A stretch of DNA of 64,000 nt from the NCBI GenBank assembly GCA_934436245.1, contig CAKSAM010000002.1, positions 72,429-136,428 on the forward strand, in the 5' to 3' direction. This document shows positions 34,980 through 45,204 of the stretch, piece after piece. Made by a program: the position numbers and the translations under genes. This stretch comes from an uncultured Acetatifactor sp. (lineage in GTDB: Bacteria > Bacillota > Clostridia > Lachnospirales > Lachnospiraceae). Within the stretch, counting starts at the first letter, position 1; every line of letters begins with the position of its first letter. Under the pieces are notes generated by a model. That model saw only the letters and a program-made list of their open reading frames with translations, ran no database searches and was not told the origin of the DNA.

Positions 34980-35849
34980 ATGGCAAAAATAGCGATTGTA
35001 ACAGACAGCAACAGCGGTATTACACAGGCGGAGGGGAAAGCGCTTGGAATTTATGTGCTTCCCATGCCTTTTATGATCGATGAAGTTACTTATTATGAAG
35101 ATATTGACCTGACACAGGAGCAGTTCTATGAGAAGCTGAAATCCGGTGCCAACATTGCTACCAGCCAGCCGTCTCCGGACAGTGTTACCAGTCTGTGGGA
35201 CAAGCTTTTACAGGAATATGACGAGATCGTACACATTCCCATGAGCAGCGGTCTGTCCGGTTCCTGCCAGAGTGCTTTGGCCTTTGCGGCGGATTATGAC
35301 GGCAGAGTCCAGGTCGTGAACAACCAGAGAATCTCCGTAACCCAGCGTCAGTCTGCACTGGATGCCTTACAGCTTGTGGCAGCTGGTAAAAATGCAGCTC
35401 AGATCAAAGAGTTCCTGGAAAATGATAAATTTAACAGCAGTATCTATATTATGCTGGATACTTTGTATTATTTGAAAAAAGGTGGGCGGATCACTCCAGC
35501 GGCCGCAGCCATCGGCACCATGCTTCGTTTAAAGCCGGTACTTACCATCCAGGGTGAAAAGCTGGACGCTTTCGCAAAGGCAAGAACCACCACGCAGGGC
35601 AAGACCATGATGATCAATGCCATCAAGAAGGATATCAACGAGCGCTTTGGTGGTATGACGGAAGATAAACATATCTGGATGCAGATCGCTTATACCCACG
35701 ACAGAGCTGCAGCAGAGCAGTTCCGCACCGAAGTGGAGGCGGAATTCCCCGGCTATGATATTCACATCGATCCTCTGTCCTTAAGCGTTGCCTGCCACAT
35801 CGGCCCTGGCTCTCTGGCATTGGCATGCTGCAAGAAGATCACGGTATAA
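34980..35849 (+). CDS. DegV family fatty-acid-binding protein (FakB-like)
   Basis: DegV proteins hold a fatty acid in a deep pocket and present it to FakA. The 289-residue product has the family start IAIVTDSNSGITQAEGKALG, the loop TSQPSPDSV with its conserved Ser, MSSGLSGSCQSA and KKGGRI in the C-terminal domain. FakA is encoded 3.2 kb upstream on the same strand, so both partners are present. The preferred fatty acid is not predictable here. A terminator follows. Confidence 0.92.
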   Translation: MAKIAIVTDSNSGITQAEGKALGIYVLPMPFMIDEVTYYEDIDLTQEQFYEKLKSGANIATSQPSPDSVTSLWDKLLQEYDEIVHIPMSSGLSGSCQSALAFAADYDGRVQVVNNQRISVTQRQSALDALQLVAAGKNAAQIKEFLENDKFNSSIYIMLDTLYYLKKGGRITPAAAAIGTMLRLKPVLTIQGEKLDAFAKARTTTQGKTMMINAIKKDINERFGGMTEDKHIWMQIAYTHDRAAAEQFRTEVEAEFPGYDIHIDPLSLSVACHIGPGSLALACCKKITV

Positions 35850-35887
35850 TTTAAGAATTTCAAAGTTAAAAATTTTCAATGCGAAAG

Positions 35888-35928
35888 AAGCTCCCAGTAA
35901 GCCATACATAAGGCTCCGGGAGCTTTTT
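35888..35928 (+). terminator. Intrinsic terminator after degV
   Basis: AAGCTCCC pairs with GGGAGCTT, with an inner AGCC/GGCT stem, then TTTTT. Confidence 0.85.
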
Positions 35929-36018
35929 ATCCCCCTATCCCTTGTATTTTTTACTTTTCCAAACACAAAATCTATGATATACTTAAGACAATAATGTGTT
36001 GAGAAGGAGTTCCGTTTC

Positions 36019-37941
36019 ATGGCAAAAGACAATAATTATGACGCCTCAAGTATTACCGTCCTGGAAGGCTTAGAAGCGGTAAGAAAGAGACCCGGAATGT
36101 ATATCGGCAGTGTCTCCACTAAGGGTCTGAACCACTTGATCTATGAGATCGTGGACAACTCTGTGGACGAGCATCTGGCCGGATACTGCGATACGATAAA
36201 AGTAACTCTGGAGGCGGACGGTTCCGCCACTGTAGAAGATAACGGCCGAGGTATTCCCGTGGGAATGCATGAAAAAGGGATCAGTGCAGAGCGTCTGGTA
36301 TTCACGACACTGCATGCCGGCGGCAAATTTGACAATTCCGCATATAAGACCAGCGGTGGTCTGCATGGTGTAGGTTCTTCCGTAGTAAATGCCCTTTCCA
36401 CAAAATTGACTGTCAAAGTCAAGAGCGGCGGCTGCATCTATGAGGACCGCTATGAGAGAGGTATCCCTGTGCTGGATCTGGTGGACGGTCTGCTTCCCGT
36501 AGTGGGCAAGACCAGAGAGACCGGTACGGCCATCAATTTCCTGCCGGATGATACTATCTTTGACAAGACCCGTTTCAAGGAAGATGAAGTCAAGAGCCGT
36601 CTCCATGAGACCGCTTATCTGAACCCGAAGCTTACGATCATTTTTGAAGATAAGAGAAAAGAAGAACTGGAGAAAGTCACCTATCATGAGCCGGAAGGCA
36701 TCATCGGCTTCATAAAGGACATGAACCGTTCCAAGGAGACCGTACACGATGTCATTTTCTTTTCCGGGGAGAGCGAGGGTATCTCTGTGGAAGTGGCATT
36801 CCAGTATGTGAATGAATTCCATGAGAATGTGCTGGGCTTCTGTAATAACATTTACAACTCCGAGGGTGGTACTCACCTCACCGGTTTTAAGACCCAGTTC
36901 ACCAATGTGATCAATACCTATGCCAGAGAGCTTAACATTTTAAAGGAAAAGGATGCAAACTTCACCGGTGCCGATGTCCGGAACGGAATGACGGCAGTGG
37001 TATCCATCAAGCATCCGGATCCCCGTTTCGAAGGACAGACCAAGACGAAACTGGACAATCAGGATGCCGCCAAGGCAGTAGCCAAGGTGACAGGCGAAGA
37101 GATCGTACGGTTCTTTGATCGTAACCTGGAGACCTTGAAGAGCATCATCGGCTGTGCAGAAAAAGCAGCCAAGATCCGTAAGACAGAGGAAAAGGCCAAG
37201 ACCAATATGCTGACGAAGCAGAAGTTCTCCTTTGATTCCAACGGAAAACTGGCGAACTGCGAATCCAGAGATCCCTCCAAGTGTGAGATTTTCATCGTAG
37301 AGGGTGATTCTGCGGGCGGCAGTGCCAAGACCGCAAGAAACCGTATGTATCAGGCCATCCTTCCGATCCGTGGTAAGATCCTGAACGTAGAAAAAGCCAG
37401 CATCGACAAGGTACTGGCCAACGCAGAGATCAAGACCATGATCAATGCTTTCGGCTGTGGTTTTTCCGAGGGTTACGGCAACGATTTCGATATCACTAAA
37501 CTGCGCTATGACAAGATCATCATCATGGCGGATGCCGATGTGGATGGTGCGCATATTTCCACCTTGCTGTTGACCTTATTCTATCGTTTCATGCCGGATC
37601 TGATCTTCGAAGGCCACGTATACATAGCAATGCCTCCTTTATACAAGGCCATGCCCTCCAAGGGAGAAGAAAAATATCTGTATGATGACAAGGCGCTGGA
37701 GAAATACCGTAAGACCCACAAGGGTCCCTTTACCTTACAGCGATATAAAGGTCTGGGTGAAATGGATGCGGAACAGCTGTGGGAGACTACACTGGATCCG
37801 GAACGCAGACTGTTAAAATTAGTGGAGATCGAGGATGCACGCATGGCTTCCGAGATGACGGAGCTTCTCATGGGGACGGACGTACCGCCCAGAAAAGCCT
37901 TTATTTACGATCACGCCACAGATGCTGCGCTTGATATTTAA
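36019..37941 (+). CDS. Type IIA topoisomerase B subunit, probably ParE
   Basis: The ATPase subunit of gyrase or topoisomerase IV. The 640 residues have a GHKL ATPase domain (VDNSVDEHLAGYC, NGRGIPVG, GGLHGVGSSVVNALS), a transducer domain and a TOPRIM domain with EGDSAGGSAK and the DADVDG metal site. Length and motifs alone do not separate GyrB from ParE. I favour topoisomerase IV because it is far from dnaA/recF genes and its partner lacks a canonical GyrA box. A weak promoter (TATACT at 35978-35983) lies upstream. Confidence 0.9.
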   Translation: MAKDNNYDASSITVLEGLEAVRKRPGMYIGSVSTKGLNHLIYEIVDNSVDEHLAGYCDTIKVTLEADGSATVEDNGRGIPVGMHEKGISAERLVFTTLHAGGKFDNSAYKTSGGLHGVGSSVVNALSTKLTVKVKSGGCIYEDRYERGIPVLDLVDGLLPVVGKTRETGTAINFLPDDTIFDKTRFKEDEVKSRLHETAYLNPKLTIIFEDKRKEELEKVTYHEPEGIIGFIKDMNRSKETVHDVIFFSGESEGISVEVAFQYVNEFHENVLGFCNNIYNSEGGTHLTGFKTQFTNVINTYARELNILKEKDANFTGADVRNGMTAVVSIKHPDPRFEGQTKTKLDNQDAAKAVAKVTGEEIVRFFDRNLETLKSIIGCAEKAAKIRKTEEKAKTNMLTKQKFSFDSNGKLANCESRDPSKCEIFIVEGDSAGGSAKTARNRMYQAILPIRGKILNVEKASIDKVLANAEIKTMINAFGCGFSEGYGNDFDITKLRYDKIIIMADADVDGAHISTLLLTLFYRFMPDLIFEGHVYIAMPPLYKAMPSKGEEKYLYDDKALEKYRKTHKGPFTLQRYKGLGEMDAEQLWETTLDPERRLLKLVEIEDARMASEMTELLMGTDVPPRKAFIYDHATDAALDI

Positions 37942-38053
37942 AAACACTGCATTACATAGACATAAAGGATAGTTTCCTGATTTTTAATCTGGGAATTTCT
38001 CAGAAAGCAATGTCAGAGACGCTGATAAGCGTCTGCAAGAACGGAGATTAGAA

Positions 38054-40294
38054 ATGGACGACAGCAGAATCATAAAAACAGAATACTCCGAGGAGATGCA
38101 GAAATCGTTCATCGACTATGCCATGAGCGTTATTATTGCAAGAGCCTTACCGGATGTCAGAGATGGTCTGAAACCGGTACAGCGAAGAACCCTCTATGAT
38201 ATGCACGAGCTGGGGATCCGTTATGACCGCCCCTATCGTAAAAGTGCCCGTATCGTTGGTGATACCATGGGTAAATATCATCCCCACGGTGATAGTTCCA
38301 TCTATGAAGCACTGGTAGTCATGAGTCAGGATTTCAAGAAAGGCATGCCCCTGATCGATGGCCACGGCAACTTCGGTAACATCGAAGGAGACGGTGCCGC
38401 AGCCATGCGTTATACCGAGGCCAGGCTTCAGAAAGTAACCCAGGAAGCGTTCCTTGCAGATCTGGACAAGGATGTGGTGGATTTCGTACCGAACTTTGAT
38501 GAGACGGAAAAGGAGCCTTCCGTACTGCCGGTAAAGATCCCAAACCTGTTAGTAAATGGTTCCGAAGGTATTGCTGTAGGTATGGCTACCAGCATTCCCC
38601 CTCACAATCTGGGAGAAGTCATTGATGCGGTAAAAGCTTACATGCTCAATAATGAGATCACGACCAAAGAATTGATGCGTTATCTGAAGGGACCGGATTT
38701 TCCTACCGGTGGCATCGTGATCAATAAGGACGAGCTGGAAGATATCTACGAGACCGGAACCGGCAAGATCAAACTGCGGGGCAAAGTGGAGTTCCAGAAG
38801 GGAAAAGCCGGCAAGACCAATGTGGTGATAACGGAGATCCCCTATACCATGATCGGAGCCAATATCGCAAAGTTTTTATCCGATGTGGCGGCCCTTTCCG
38901 AGTCGAAGAAGACCCAGGATATCGTAGATATTTCCAACCAGTCCTCCAAGGAGGGCATCCGTATCGTCATCGAGCTGCGTAAAGATGCCGATCCCGAGAA
39001 CTTTGTAAACATGCTCTATAAAAAGACCCGGTTAGAGGATACCTTCGGTGTCAATATGCTGGCCATTGCAAACGGCAGACCGGAGACCATGGGCTTAAAG
39101 CAGATCATCAAAGCCAATGTGGACTTCCAGTTTGAAGTAGCTACCAGAAAATACACCAATCTGTTAGCCAAAGAACAGGAACGCAAGGAAATCCAGGAAG
39201 GCCTGATCAAGGCCTGCAATGTGATCGATCTGGTCATCGAAATCTTACGTGGTTCCAAGGATCGTGCCATGGCAAAGGCCTGTCTCGTAGAAGGCAAGGT
39301 GGATGGCATCAAGTTTAAGTCCAAGGAATCAAAGATCATGGCAGCTCAGCTGATGTTCACCGAGAAACAGGCCAACGCCATCTTAGAGATGCGCCTGTAC
39401 AAGTTGATCGGTCTGGAACTGGAGGCTCTGATCAACGAACACGAAGAGACCATGGCCAATATCTATCGCTATGAAGACATTCTGGATCGCAGAGATTCCA
39501 TGGCGCAGGTCATCATGAACGAACTGGATGGCTTCAAAAAGGAATACAGTCATCCACGCAAGACTGTCATCGAGAACGGACAGGAAGCAGTCTACAAGGA
39601 AAAAGAACTGGAAGAGATGGATGTGGTCTTTTTGATGGATCGTTTCGGCTATGCCAAGACCGTGGATGTCACTACCTACGAGCGGAATAAAGAAGCCGCA
39701 GATGCAGAGAATAAATATATCTTCACCTGTAAAAATACCGGAAGGATCTGCCTGTTTACCAATACAGGACAGATGCACACTATCAAGGTACTGGATCTGC
39801 CTTACGGCAAATTCCGTGACAAAGGCACACCCATTGATAACGTCAGCAATTTCAGTCAGAAGACGGAAGAGATCGTCTATATCACCAGTCAGAAGGAGCT
39901 GAATCTGTGTCAGGTGATCTTTGCTACCGCACAGTCCATGTTAAAAGTAGTAGACGGCGGAGAATTTGATGTAACCAAACGTACCGTAGCTGCTACGAAG
40001 CTGGCAGAAGGAGACAGCGTTGTCAGTGTTGCTGCACTGACAGATCAGCGTAATATCGTATTACAGACGAAGGCTGGATTTTTCCTGCGCTTTGCCGTGG
40101 AAGAGATCCCTGAAAAGAAAAAGGGAGCCATCGGCGTCCGGGGCATGAAGTTAAATGACGGTGATCAGGTGGAAAATGTATATTATACAAAGAACGCCGT
40201 AGAGACCACTATTGAATACAAGGGCAAAGAGCTTGTCCTGAACAATCTGAAGCTTGGAAAACGTGACAGCAAAGGCACCAAGGTCAGAGTATAA
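38054..40294 (+). CDS. Type IIA topoisomerase A subunit, probably ParC
   Basis: The DNA-cleaving subunit. The 746 residues have the winged-helix breakage domain with the quinolone-region motif GKYHPHGDSSIYEAL, the tyrosine motif AAMRYTEARL (catalytic Tyr near residue 120), a tower and coiled coil, and a C-terminal beta-pinwheel (about 510-746). I see no QRRGGKG-type GyrA box; the nearest basic stretch is EKKKGAIGVRGMKL. That box is needed for negative supercoiling, so topoisomerase IV activity is the better guess. It lies 112 bases behind its partner. Confidence 0.9.
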   Translation: MDDSRIIKTEYSEEMQKSFIDYAMSVIIARALPDVRDGLKPVQRRTLYDMHELGIRYDRPYRKSARIVGDTMGKYHPHGDSSIYEALVVMSQDFKKGMPLIDGHGNFGNIEGDGAAAMRYTEARLQKVTQEAFLADLDKDVVDFVPNFDETEKEPSVLPVKIPNLLVNGSEGIAVGMATSIPPHNLGEVIDAVKAYMLNNEITTKELMRYLKGPDFPTGGIVINKDELEDIYETGTGKIKLRGKVEFQKGKAGKTNVVITEIPYTMIGANIAKFLSDVAALSESKKTQDIVDISNQSSKEGIRIVIELRKDADPENFVNMLYKKTRLEDTFGVNMLAIANGRPETMGLKQIIKANVDFQFEVATRKYTNLLAKEQERKEIQEGLIKACNVIDLVIEILRGSKDRAMAKACLVEGKVDGIKFKSKESKIMAAQLMFTEKQANAILEMRLYKLIGLELEALINEHEETMANIYRYEDILDRRDSMAQVIMNELDGFKKEYSHPRKTVIENGQEAVYKEKELEEMDVVFLMDRFGYAKTVDVTTYERNKEAADAENKYIFTCKNTGRICLFTNTGQMHTIKVLDLPYGKFRDKGTPIDNVSNFSQKTEEIVYITSQKELNLCQVIFATAQSMLKVVDGGEFDVTKRTVAATKLAEGDSVVSVAALTDQRNIVLQTKAGFFLRFAVEEIPEKKKGAIGVRGMKLNDGDQVENVYYTKNAVETTIEYKGKELVLNNLKLGKRDSKGTKVRV

Positions 40295-40325
40295 CAAAGT
40301 CAATTTAGAATACGGAGAAAAATAT

Positions 40326-40874
40326 ATGAGAGTCATAGCAGGAACCGCAAGAAGTCTGCCGTTAAAAACACCGGAAGGAATGGATACCAGACCCACCACT
40401 GACCGGATCAAGGAAACCCTTTTTAATATGCTGCAGACTTACATTCCGGATTGTGTATTTGTAGATATTTTCAGCGGCAGCGGCGGCATCGGCATCGAGG
40501 CTTTAAGCCGTGGTGCCAGAAAAGCATATTTTATCGAAAATGCACCGAAAGCCCTGGCATGCATTGAAGACAATCTGACATTTACGAAAATGAAAGACCG
40601 TGCTATCGTATTAAAACAGGATGCCTGTGCAGGACTGACGGGCATCTATGAAAAGCACGTGGATGTGATCTTCATGGATCCTCCTTACGATCAGGAGCAG
40701 GAGCGCAGAGTGTTAGAGCAGCTGCGCTACGCAAAATATGTCTCCGAGGAGACCCTGATCCTGGTAGAAGCTTCTCTGCATACTGATTTTTCCTATGCGG
40801 AAGATTTAGGCTTTGAAGTGATCCGTGAGAAAAAATACAAAACCAACAAGCATGTGTTTCTTCGTAAGAAGTAA
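40326..40874 (+). CDS. rsmD: 16S rRNA guanine-966 N2-methyltransferase RsmD
   Basis: ATG 40326 follows CGGAGAAAA; the longer frame begins inside the topoisomerase gene. The 182 residues read MRVIAGTARSLPLKTPEGMD, then RPTTDRIKETLFN, the SAM-binding FVDIFSGSGGIGIEALSRGA and the catalytic DPPY motif. It methylates helix 31 of 16S rRNA. The rsmD-coaD order is the same as ylbH-ylbI in Bacillus. Confidence 0.95.
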   Translation: MRVIAGTARSLPLKTPEGMDTRPTTDRIKETLFNMLQTYIPDCVFVDIFSGSGGIGIEALSRGARKAYFIENAPKALACIEDNLTFTKMKDRAIVLKQDACAGLTGIYEKHVDVIFMDPPYDQEQERRVLEQLRYAKYVSEETLILVEASLHTDFSYAEDLGFEVIREKKYKTNKHVFLRKK

Positions 40875-40898
40875 CACCGAAAGGCGTGAGTTTTTATT

Positions 40899-41408
40899 AT
40901 GAAAAGAGCAGTTTACACAGGAAGCTTTGATCCCGTTACTAACGGCCATATGGATATTATCAGAAGAGCTGCGGAAATTTTTGATGTTCTGATCGTCAGT
41001 GTTTTAAATAATAAAGAAAAGACACCGTTGTTTTCTGTTGAGGAACGTGTTAAGATACTAGAAGAGGCAACAAAGGATCTGCCTAATGTCCAGATAGACA
41101 GTTTCAGTGGACTTTTAGTGGATTATGCAAGGGAAAAGGATCTGCATGTCATCGTAAGGGGACTGCGTGCCATTACGGATTTTGAGTATGAATTGCAGAT
41201 GGCCCAGACGAACCGGATGTTGTCCCACGGGACGATAGATACAATATTTTTAACTACCAGTCTGGAATATGCCTACCTCAGTTCTTCCGCTATCAAGCAG
41301 ATTGCAAGCTTTGATGGGGACATTACCCCCTGTGTGCCGGATTTTGTAGCAAAACTGATCTACGACAAATATCGCAATAAAAAGCTTTCAGAGAATAGTG
41401 ATGTGTAA
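40899..41408 (+). CDS. coaD: Phosphopantetheine adenylyltransferase
   Basis: Penultimate step of coenzyme A synthesis: joins ATP and 4'-phosphopantetheine. The 169-residue enzyme has the nucleotidyltransferase motif [15 protein letters not shown], the substrate loop [17 protein letters not shown] and the C-terminal [13 protein letters not shown]. It sits 24 bases behind rsmD and is probably cotranscribed with the next gene 14 bases downstream. Confidence 0.96.
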   Translation: MKRAVYTGSFDPVTNGHMDIIRRAAEIFDVLIVSVLNNKEKTPLFSVEERVKILEEATKDLPNVQIDSFSGLLVDYAREKDLHVIVRGLRAITDFEYELQMAQTNRMLSHGTIDTIFLTTSLEYAYLSSSAIKQIASFDGDITPCVPDFVAKLIYDKYRNKKLSENSDV

Positions 41409-41422
41409 ATAAGGAGAATTTC

Positions 41423-42022
41423 ATGAGCAGCAGAATCGAACAATTAATTGATGAAATAGAAGAATACATCGAGGGTTGCAAGCCGAAGTTCATGTCCAGT
41501 ACCGAGATCATCGTGAATAAGGACGAGATCGACGAGTTGCTGCGGGAACTTCGTATGAAAACACCTGATGAGATCAAGCGTTATCAGAAGATCATCAGTA
41601 ATAAAGAAGCTATCCTGAATGATGCCAAAGAAAAAGCCCAGGCTTTGATCAATGAGGCTACAGTTCATACCAACGAATTGATCAATGAGCATGAGATCAT
41701 GCAGCAGGCTTATGCGCAGGCCAATGAGGTTGTTACCATGGCAAGTAAACAGGCTCAGGAAATTCTGGACAATGCTACGATGGAAGCTAATAATGTAAAA
41801 GCTGCTGCTATGCAGTATATGGATGATATGCTGGCACATCTGGAGAACATCATTGCTTCCTCTACCCAGCAGGCAAGCGCCAATTATGATACTTTGATCG
41901 GTAATCTGAATCAGTACAGAGATATCATCCAGTCTAACCGTAGCGAACTCCATCCGGTAGATGAAGATCTGGATGGTGTGACGGGATCTGCTGAAGACAA
42001 CAACGATCTGAATGTAATGTAA
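41423..42022 (+). CDS. Coiled-coil protein, unrecognised role
   Basis: The 199-residue protein is almost wholly helical. An N-terminal segment (SSRIEQLIDEIEEYIEGCKP) with a short DivIVA-like feel is followed by a long Ala/Gln-rich coiled coil (about 50-175) and an acidic tail. There is no membrane segment. It resembles ATP-synthase subunit b/H-like coiled coils only in composition. Coexpression with coaD is likely. The function is unknown; a scaffold role is a guess. Confidence 0.8.
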   Translation: MSSRIEQLIDEIEEYIEGCKPKFMSSTEIIVNKDEIDELLRELRMKTPDEIKRYQKIISNKEAILNDAKEKAQALINEATVHTNELINEHEIMQQAYAQANEVVTMASKQAQEILDNATMEANNVKAAAMQYMDDMLAHLENIIASSTQQASANYDTLIGNLNQYRDIIQSNRSELHPVDEDLDGVTGSAEDNNDLNVM

Positions 42023-42027
42023 CAACC

Positions 42028-42060
42028 AAAACCAGTTTTCTGTTGAAAGCTGGTTTTTTA
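42028..42060 (+). terminator. Intrinsic terminator
   Basis: AAAACCAG-t-TTTC pairs with GAAA-g-CTGGTTTT around TGTT, followed by T's. It ends the rsmD-coaD operon. Confidence 0.85.
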
Positions 42061-42079
42061 AAAATGAGGAATCCAGAAA

Positions 42080-43519
42080 ATGAAAGTTATGAAAAAGCAA
42101 AAAGGACTGTTAGTAAGGACAATGATCTGTGCGGTCAGTCTTGCTACAGTCTGTTTTTTTAATCACCCATTGGAAGTAAAAGCCGCACCCAGAGCTCAGG
42201 AAACAGGAGATCGCATTACCATCGTTATAGATCCCGGTCACGGCGGAGATAACGAAGGAACTCTGGAAGGACCTGCACAGGAAAAGAAAATGACTATGGT
42301 AACTGCCATGGCAATGTATGAAGAATTGCAGAAATATGATAATGTAGATGTCTATCTGACGCATACGGATGATATATCCATGTCCCTGGCTGATCGTGCA
42401 CAGTACGCTGCGGAACATAATGCCGACTTTCTGTTCAGCATTCACTATAATGCCTCTGCAGACCACGACCTCTTTGGCTCAGAAACATGGATTTCCTCTG
42501 TTCAGCCCTACAATGCTTACGGTTATCAATTTGGCTGGGAACAAATGCAGCAGATGCAGAATATGGGGCTGTTTTTACGAGGTGTAAAAACAAAACTCAA
42601 GGATAACGGAGACGATTACTACGGTATTATCAGAGAATGCACGGCGAGATCTGTTCCCTCTACAATCATTGAGCATTGTCATGTTGATGAGTCCAGAGAT
42701 GTTCCTTATTGTCAGACAGAAGAAGACTGGAAGACCTTTGGAAGAACAGATGCTTTATCTGTAGCAAAGTATTTCGGATTATCCAGTACAATTCTCGGAG
42801 TTGATTATAGTGCGGATGCAGATAATCTTCCGGAAGTTTCCCTACAATCCATCATTCCGGCTACTGTAAGAGATCAAACAGAACCGGATGTCTGCCTTTT
42901 ATCATTGAAAAATGCTGACTATGATACCGGGGAAGTTACTTTGGAGGTGACGGCAGCAGACTATGATTGTCCTATGATGTATTATGATTACAGCACTGAT
43001 GACGGGAAAACTTATTCAGAACTTTTTCCTTGGCCGGATCTTGATATGATGGCAGGTACTTATTCCGACACATTCACTTTTTCTGTTACCTTTACGAAGG
43101 GGGAGCAGCCTGTTATTACTGTCCGTGGTTATAACCAGGCGGATCTTTTTACGGAAAGTGAACCCGTTACGTTCACGCAGGCGTTTGTGGATCAGGAAAA
43201 GCTTGCGGCGGAAGAAGCCATGAGAGCAAGCCTGGAAGCTGAAGCGGCGGCAGCTGTTTCAGAAACCACAGGCACTGATTCTACCGAAGCCAATCCGGCA
43301 GTCATTACGATGGCGGATGCAGCAGGTAATATTTCGGAGGCTTCCGATGAGAATAAAGAAATTAATTTTGGCATTTTCCTTGGAATCTGCGTCATTCTGG
43401 TCGTATTACTTTTGATGGTCTTTTTGCTTTATCAGATACAACAAAGCAGGCACCGGAAGCGCAGGCGTAAACGTCAGAGCAGGAACGTTCCCGGGGATAC
43501 AAGGAACCATCCAAGATAA
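42080..43519 (+). CDS. N-acetylmuramoyl-L-alanine amidase with C-terminal membrane anchor
   Basis: Cuts the amide bond between muramic acid and the peptide stem outside the cell. The 479-residue product has a signal peptide (1-36, ending VKAAP) and an Amidase_3 domain. Zinc ligands are His54 (DPGHGG), Glu68 and His122 (SIHYNA), and Glu198 is catalytic. A beta-sandwich-like region (about 265-370), an Ala/Glu linker, a membrane segment (about 430-455) and a basic tail RKRRRKRQSR follow. It is thus tethered at both the start and the membrane end. Its 3' end overlaps ylbJ by 46 bases. Confidence 0.9.
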   Translation: MKVMKKQKGLLVRTMICAVSLATVCFFNHPLEVKAAPRAQETGDRITIVIDPGHGGDNEGTLEGPAQEKKMTMVTAMAMYEELQKYDNVDVYLTHTDDISMSLADRAQYAAEHNADFLFSIHYNASADHDLFGSETWISSVQPYNAYGYQFGWEQMQQMQNMGLFLRGVKTKLKDNGDDYYGIIRECTARSVPSTIIEHCHVDESRDVPYCQTEEDWKTFGRTDALSVAKYFGLSSTILGVDYSADADNLPEVSLQSIIPATVRDQTEPDVCLLSLKNADYDTGEVTLEVTAADYDCPMMYYDYSTDDGKTYSELFPWPDLDMMAGTYSDTFTFSVTFTKGEQPVITVRGYNQADLFTESEPVTFTQAFVDQEKLAAEEAMRASLEAEAAAAVSETTGTDSTEANPAVITMADAAGNISEASDENKEINFGIFLGICVILVVLLLMVFLLYQIQQSRHRKRRRKRQSRNVPGDTRNHPR

Positions 43520-44388
43520 TAAATTCCCGTAAGTAATGTCAGCATTAATTTGTCAAAAATATATTTTCTTAATGACAAGCCGGTATTCCGGATACAACTG
43601 CCGGTCTGGGCAATACAGCTAAGGCCGCCCAGGGGCAATAGTAACAACGTATACAGCGGACAGCGTTCTCCCAAAAGTTTTAGTCCACCGCTGATCTCTA
43701 ACAGCGGCGCATATCTGTAACTGTGGTGTAGAAAAAGCCTGGGCAGAAGATTCAGCAGATTGAAAAAAATCATATATCCGCCCAGCTGTAAGATATTTCT
43801 GCCGGAAGCGCTCACGGCCTCATCCAGAGCATCCGGCAGTGCCATAGCGGAAGCTCTTTCCTCAGAATCCCTGCTGGAATGGGAAATCCGGTTTCGGAAC
43901 ACTGTATGACGTAAAAGCAGCCCGTAGGCAAGTGGGATGCCGTACATACCTGCCAGGTATGGCAGGATCAGTTTTCTATGTAGCAGCGGCAGGATAAAGC
44001 TTATGAAATACACCGGTCCCAGATTATTACAAAAGGCAAGCAGATATTGCCCTTCCCATACAGAGAGCTCCTGTCTGTCCCGGAAGTCGGCTATCGTTCT
44101 GGCACCCATGGGAAAGCCACACAGAAATCCCATCAGGATGACATACACCGCCTGCCCGGACAGACAAAACAGCTTTGCAAAAAGGGGTTTCACCGGACGA
44201 ATCAGCAGGGGAACCAGTCCCATCCGGATCAGGGTGCCTGATAAAATCATAAAAGGAAGAAGCACCGGCACCATCCGTTCATACCATAATTGAAGCCCCA
44301 ATGCCGCATAGGCGAGGCTTAATTCAGAATGGGTCAGGATGCAGATTGTCATTATGAGAAAGAAAAGGATCGCAGCGACTTTTTTCAT
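43474..44388 (-). CDS. ylbJ: Sporulation membrane protein YlbJ-like
   Basis: I start at the ATG at 44388 (MKKVAAILFFL), with GAGG nine bases upstream, because the longer frame begins with TTG. The 304-residue protein has about eight membrane segments and two nucleoside-transporter gate-like motifs (VLLPFMILSGTLIRMG and FLCGFPMGARTIADF). YlbJ is needed for proper spore cortex or coat in Bacillus and lies next to coaD there. The overlap with the amidase gene is convergent. A role in sporulation is inferred from family. Confidence 0.87.
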   Translation of the reverse strand: MKKVAAILFFLIMTICILTHSELSLAYAALGLQLWYERMVPVLLPFMILSGTLIRMGLVPLLIRPVKPLFAKLFCLSGQAVYVILMGFLCGFPMGARTIADFRDRQELSVWEGQYLLAFCNNLGPVYFISFILPLLHRKLILPYLAGMYGIPLAYGLLLRHTVFRNRISHSSRDSEERASAMALPDALDEAVSASGRNILQLGGYMIFFNLLNLLPRLFLHHSYRYAPLLEISGGLKLLGERCPLYTLLLLPLGGLSCIAQTGSCIRNTGLSLRKYIFDKLMLTLLTGIYYLGWFLVSPGTFLL

Positions 44389-44456
44389 GAGTTGCATCCT
44401 CAAAGAGTTTGTATACTATATGCTTCAGAATAAAATTTAAGTCATAGGAAAGAACA

Positions 44457-45179
44457 ATGCGTCTGGATAAATTTTTATGTGATCAGAACATCGGTACCCG
44501 CAGCCAGGTGAAAGAATTCATCAAAAAAGGACAGGTCACCGTAAACGGACAGGCTGTCAGGAAGCCGGAGACGAAGGTAGATGAGCTGAGTGATACGGTG
44601 GTCTGTCAGGGACAGCCCATCCAGTACCGGAAATATACCTACTATATGTTAAATAAGCCGGAGGGCGTGGTCTCTGCCACCAATGACAATACCGCCCCCA
44701 CCGTTGTGAGCCTCCTGACTGTACCGGAGCAAAAAGAGCTGTTTCCGGTAGGCCGTCTGGACAAAGATACTACCGGCTTGCTGCTCTTAACCAATGACGG
44801 TGCACTGAGCCATGACCTGTTATCCCCCAGAAAACATGTGGATAAGACATATCTGGTGACACCGGGTAAGCCACTTTCCGTGGAAGATATCCATCGTCTG
44901 GAACTGGGGCTTGACATCGGCGATGAGAAACTGACGGCACCGGCAAAGGCGAAACTTACCGAAAACGGTGATCTGCTATTAACGATTCACGAAGGCCGAT
45001 TTCATCAGGTTAAACGGATGCTGCAGGCGGTCGATAATCAGGTACTTAAACTGGAGAGGATAAGCTTCGGCCCTCTGTCTCTGGATCCGTCCCTTAAAAG
45101 AGGCGCCTACCGTGCCCTGACGGAAGAGGAAGTCGCCGCATTATCTGCTTTGCAGCAAAAGCAAAAAGAAAATCAGTAA
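44457..45179 (+). CDS. Pseudouridine synthase, RsuA/RluB family
   Basis: The 240 residues have an N-terminal S4 RNA-binding domain (MRLDKFLCDQNIGTRSQVKE) and the catalytic motif GRLDKDTTGLLLLTNDG with the active-site Asp. It most likely modifies 16S rRNA U516 (RsuA) but could be RluB-like for 23S rRNA; the family cannot be split by eye. AGGAAAG precedes the ATG. It is divergent from ylbJ. Confidence 0.9.
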   Translation: MRLDKFLCDQNIGTRSQVKEFIKKGQVTVNGQAVRKPETKVDELSDTVVCQGQPIQYRKYTYYMLNKPEGVVSATNDNTAPTVVSLLTVPEQKELFPVGRLDKDTTGLLLLTNDGALSHDLLSPRKHVDKTYLVTPGKPLSVEDIHRLELGLDIGDEKLTAPAKAKLTENGDLLLTIHEGRFHQVKRMLQAVDNQVLKLERISFGPLSLDPSLKRGAYRALTEEEVAALSALQQKQKENQ

Positions 45180-45204
45180 AAATACAGTAAAAGGAGTTTT
45201 TTTC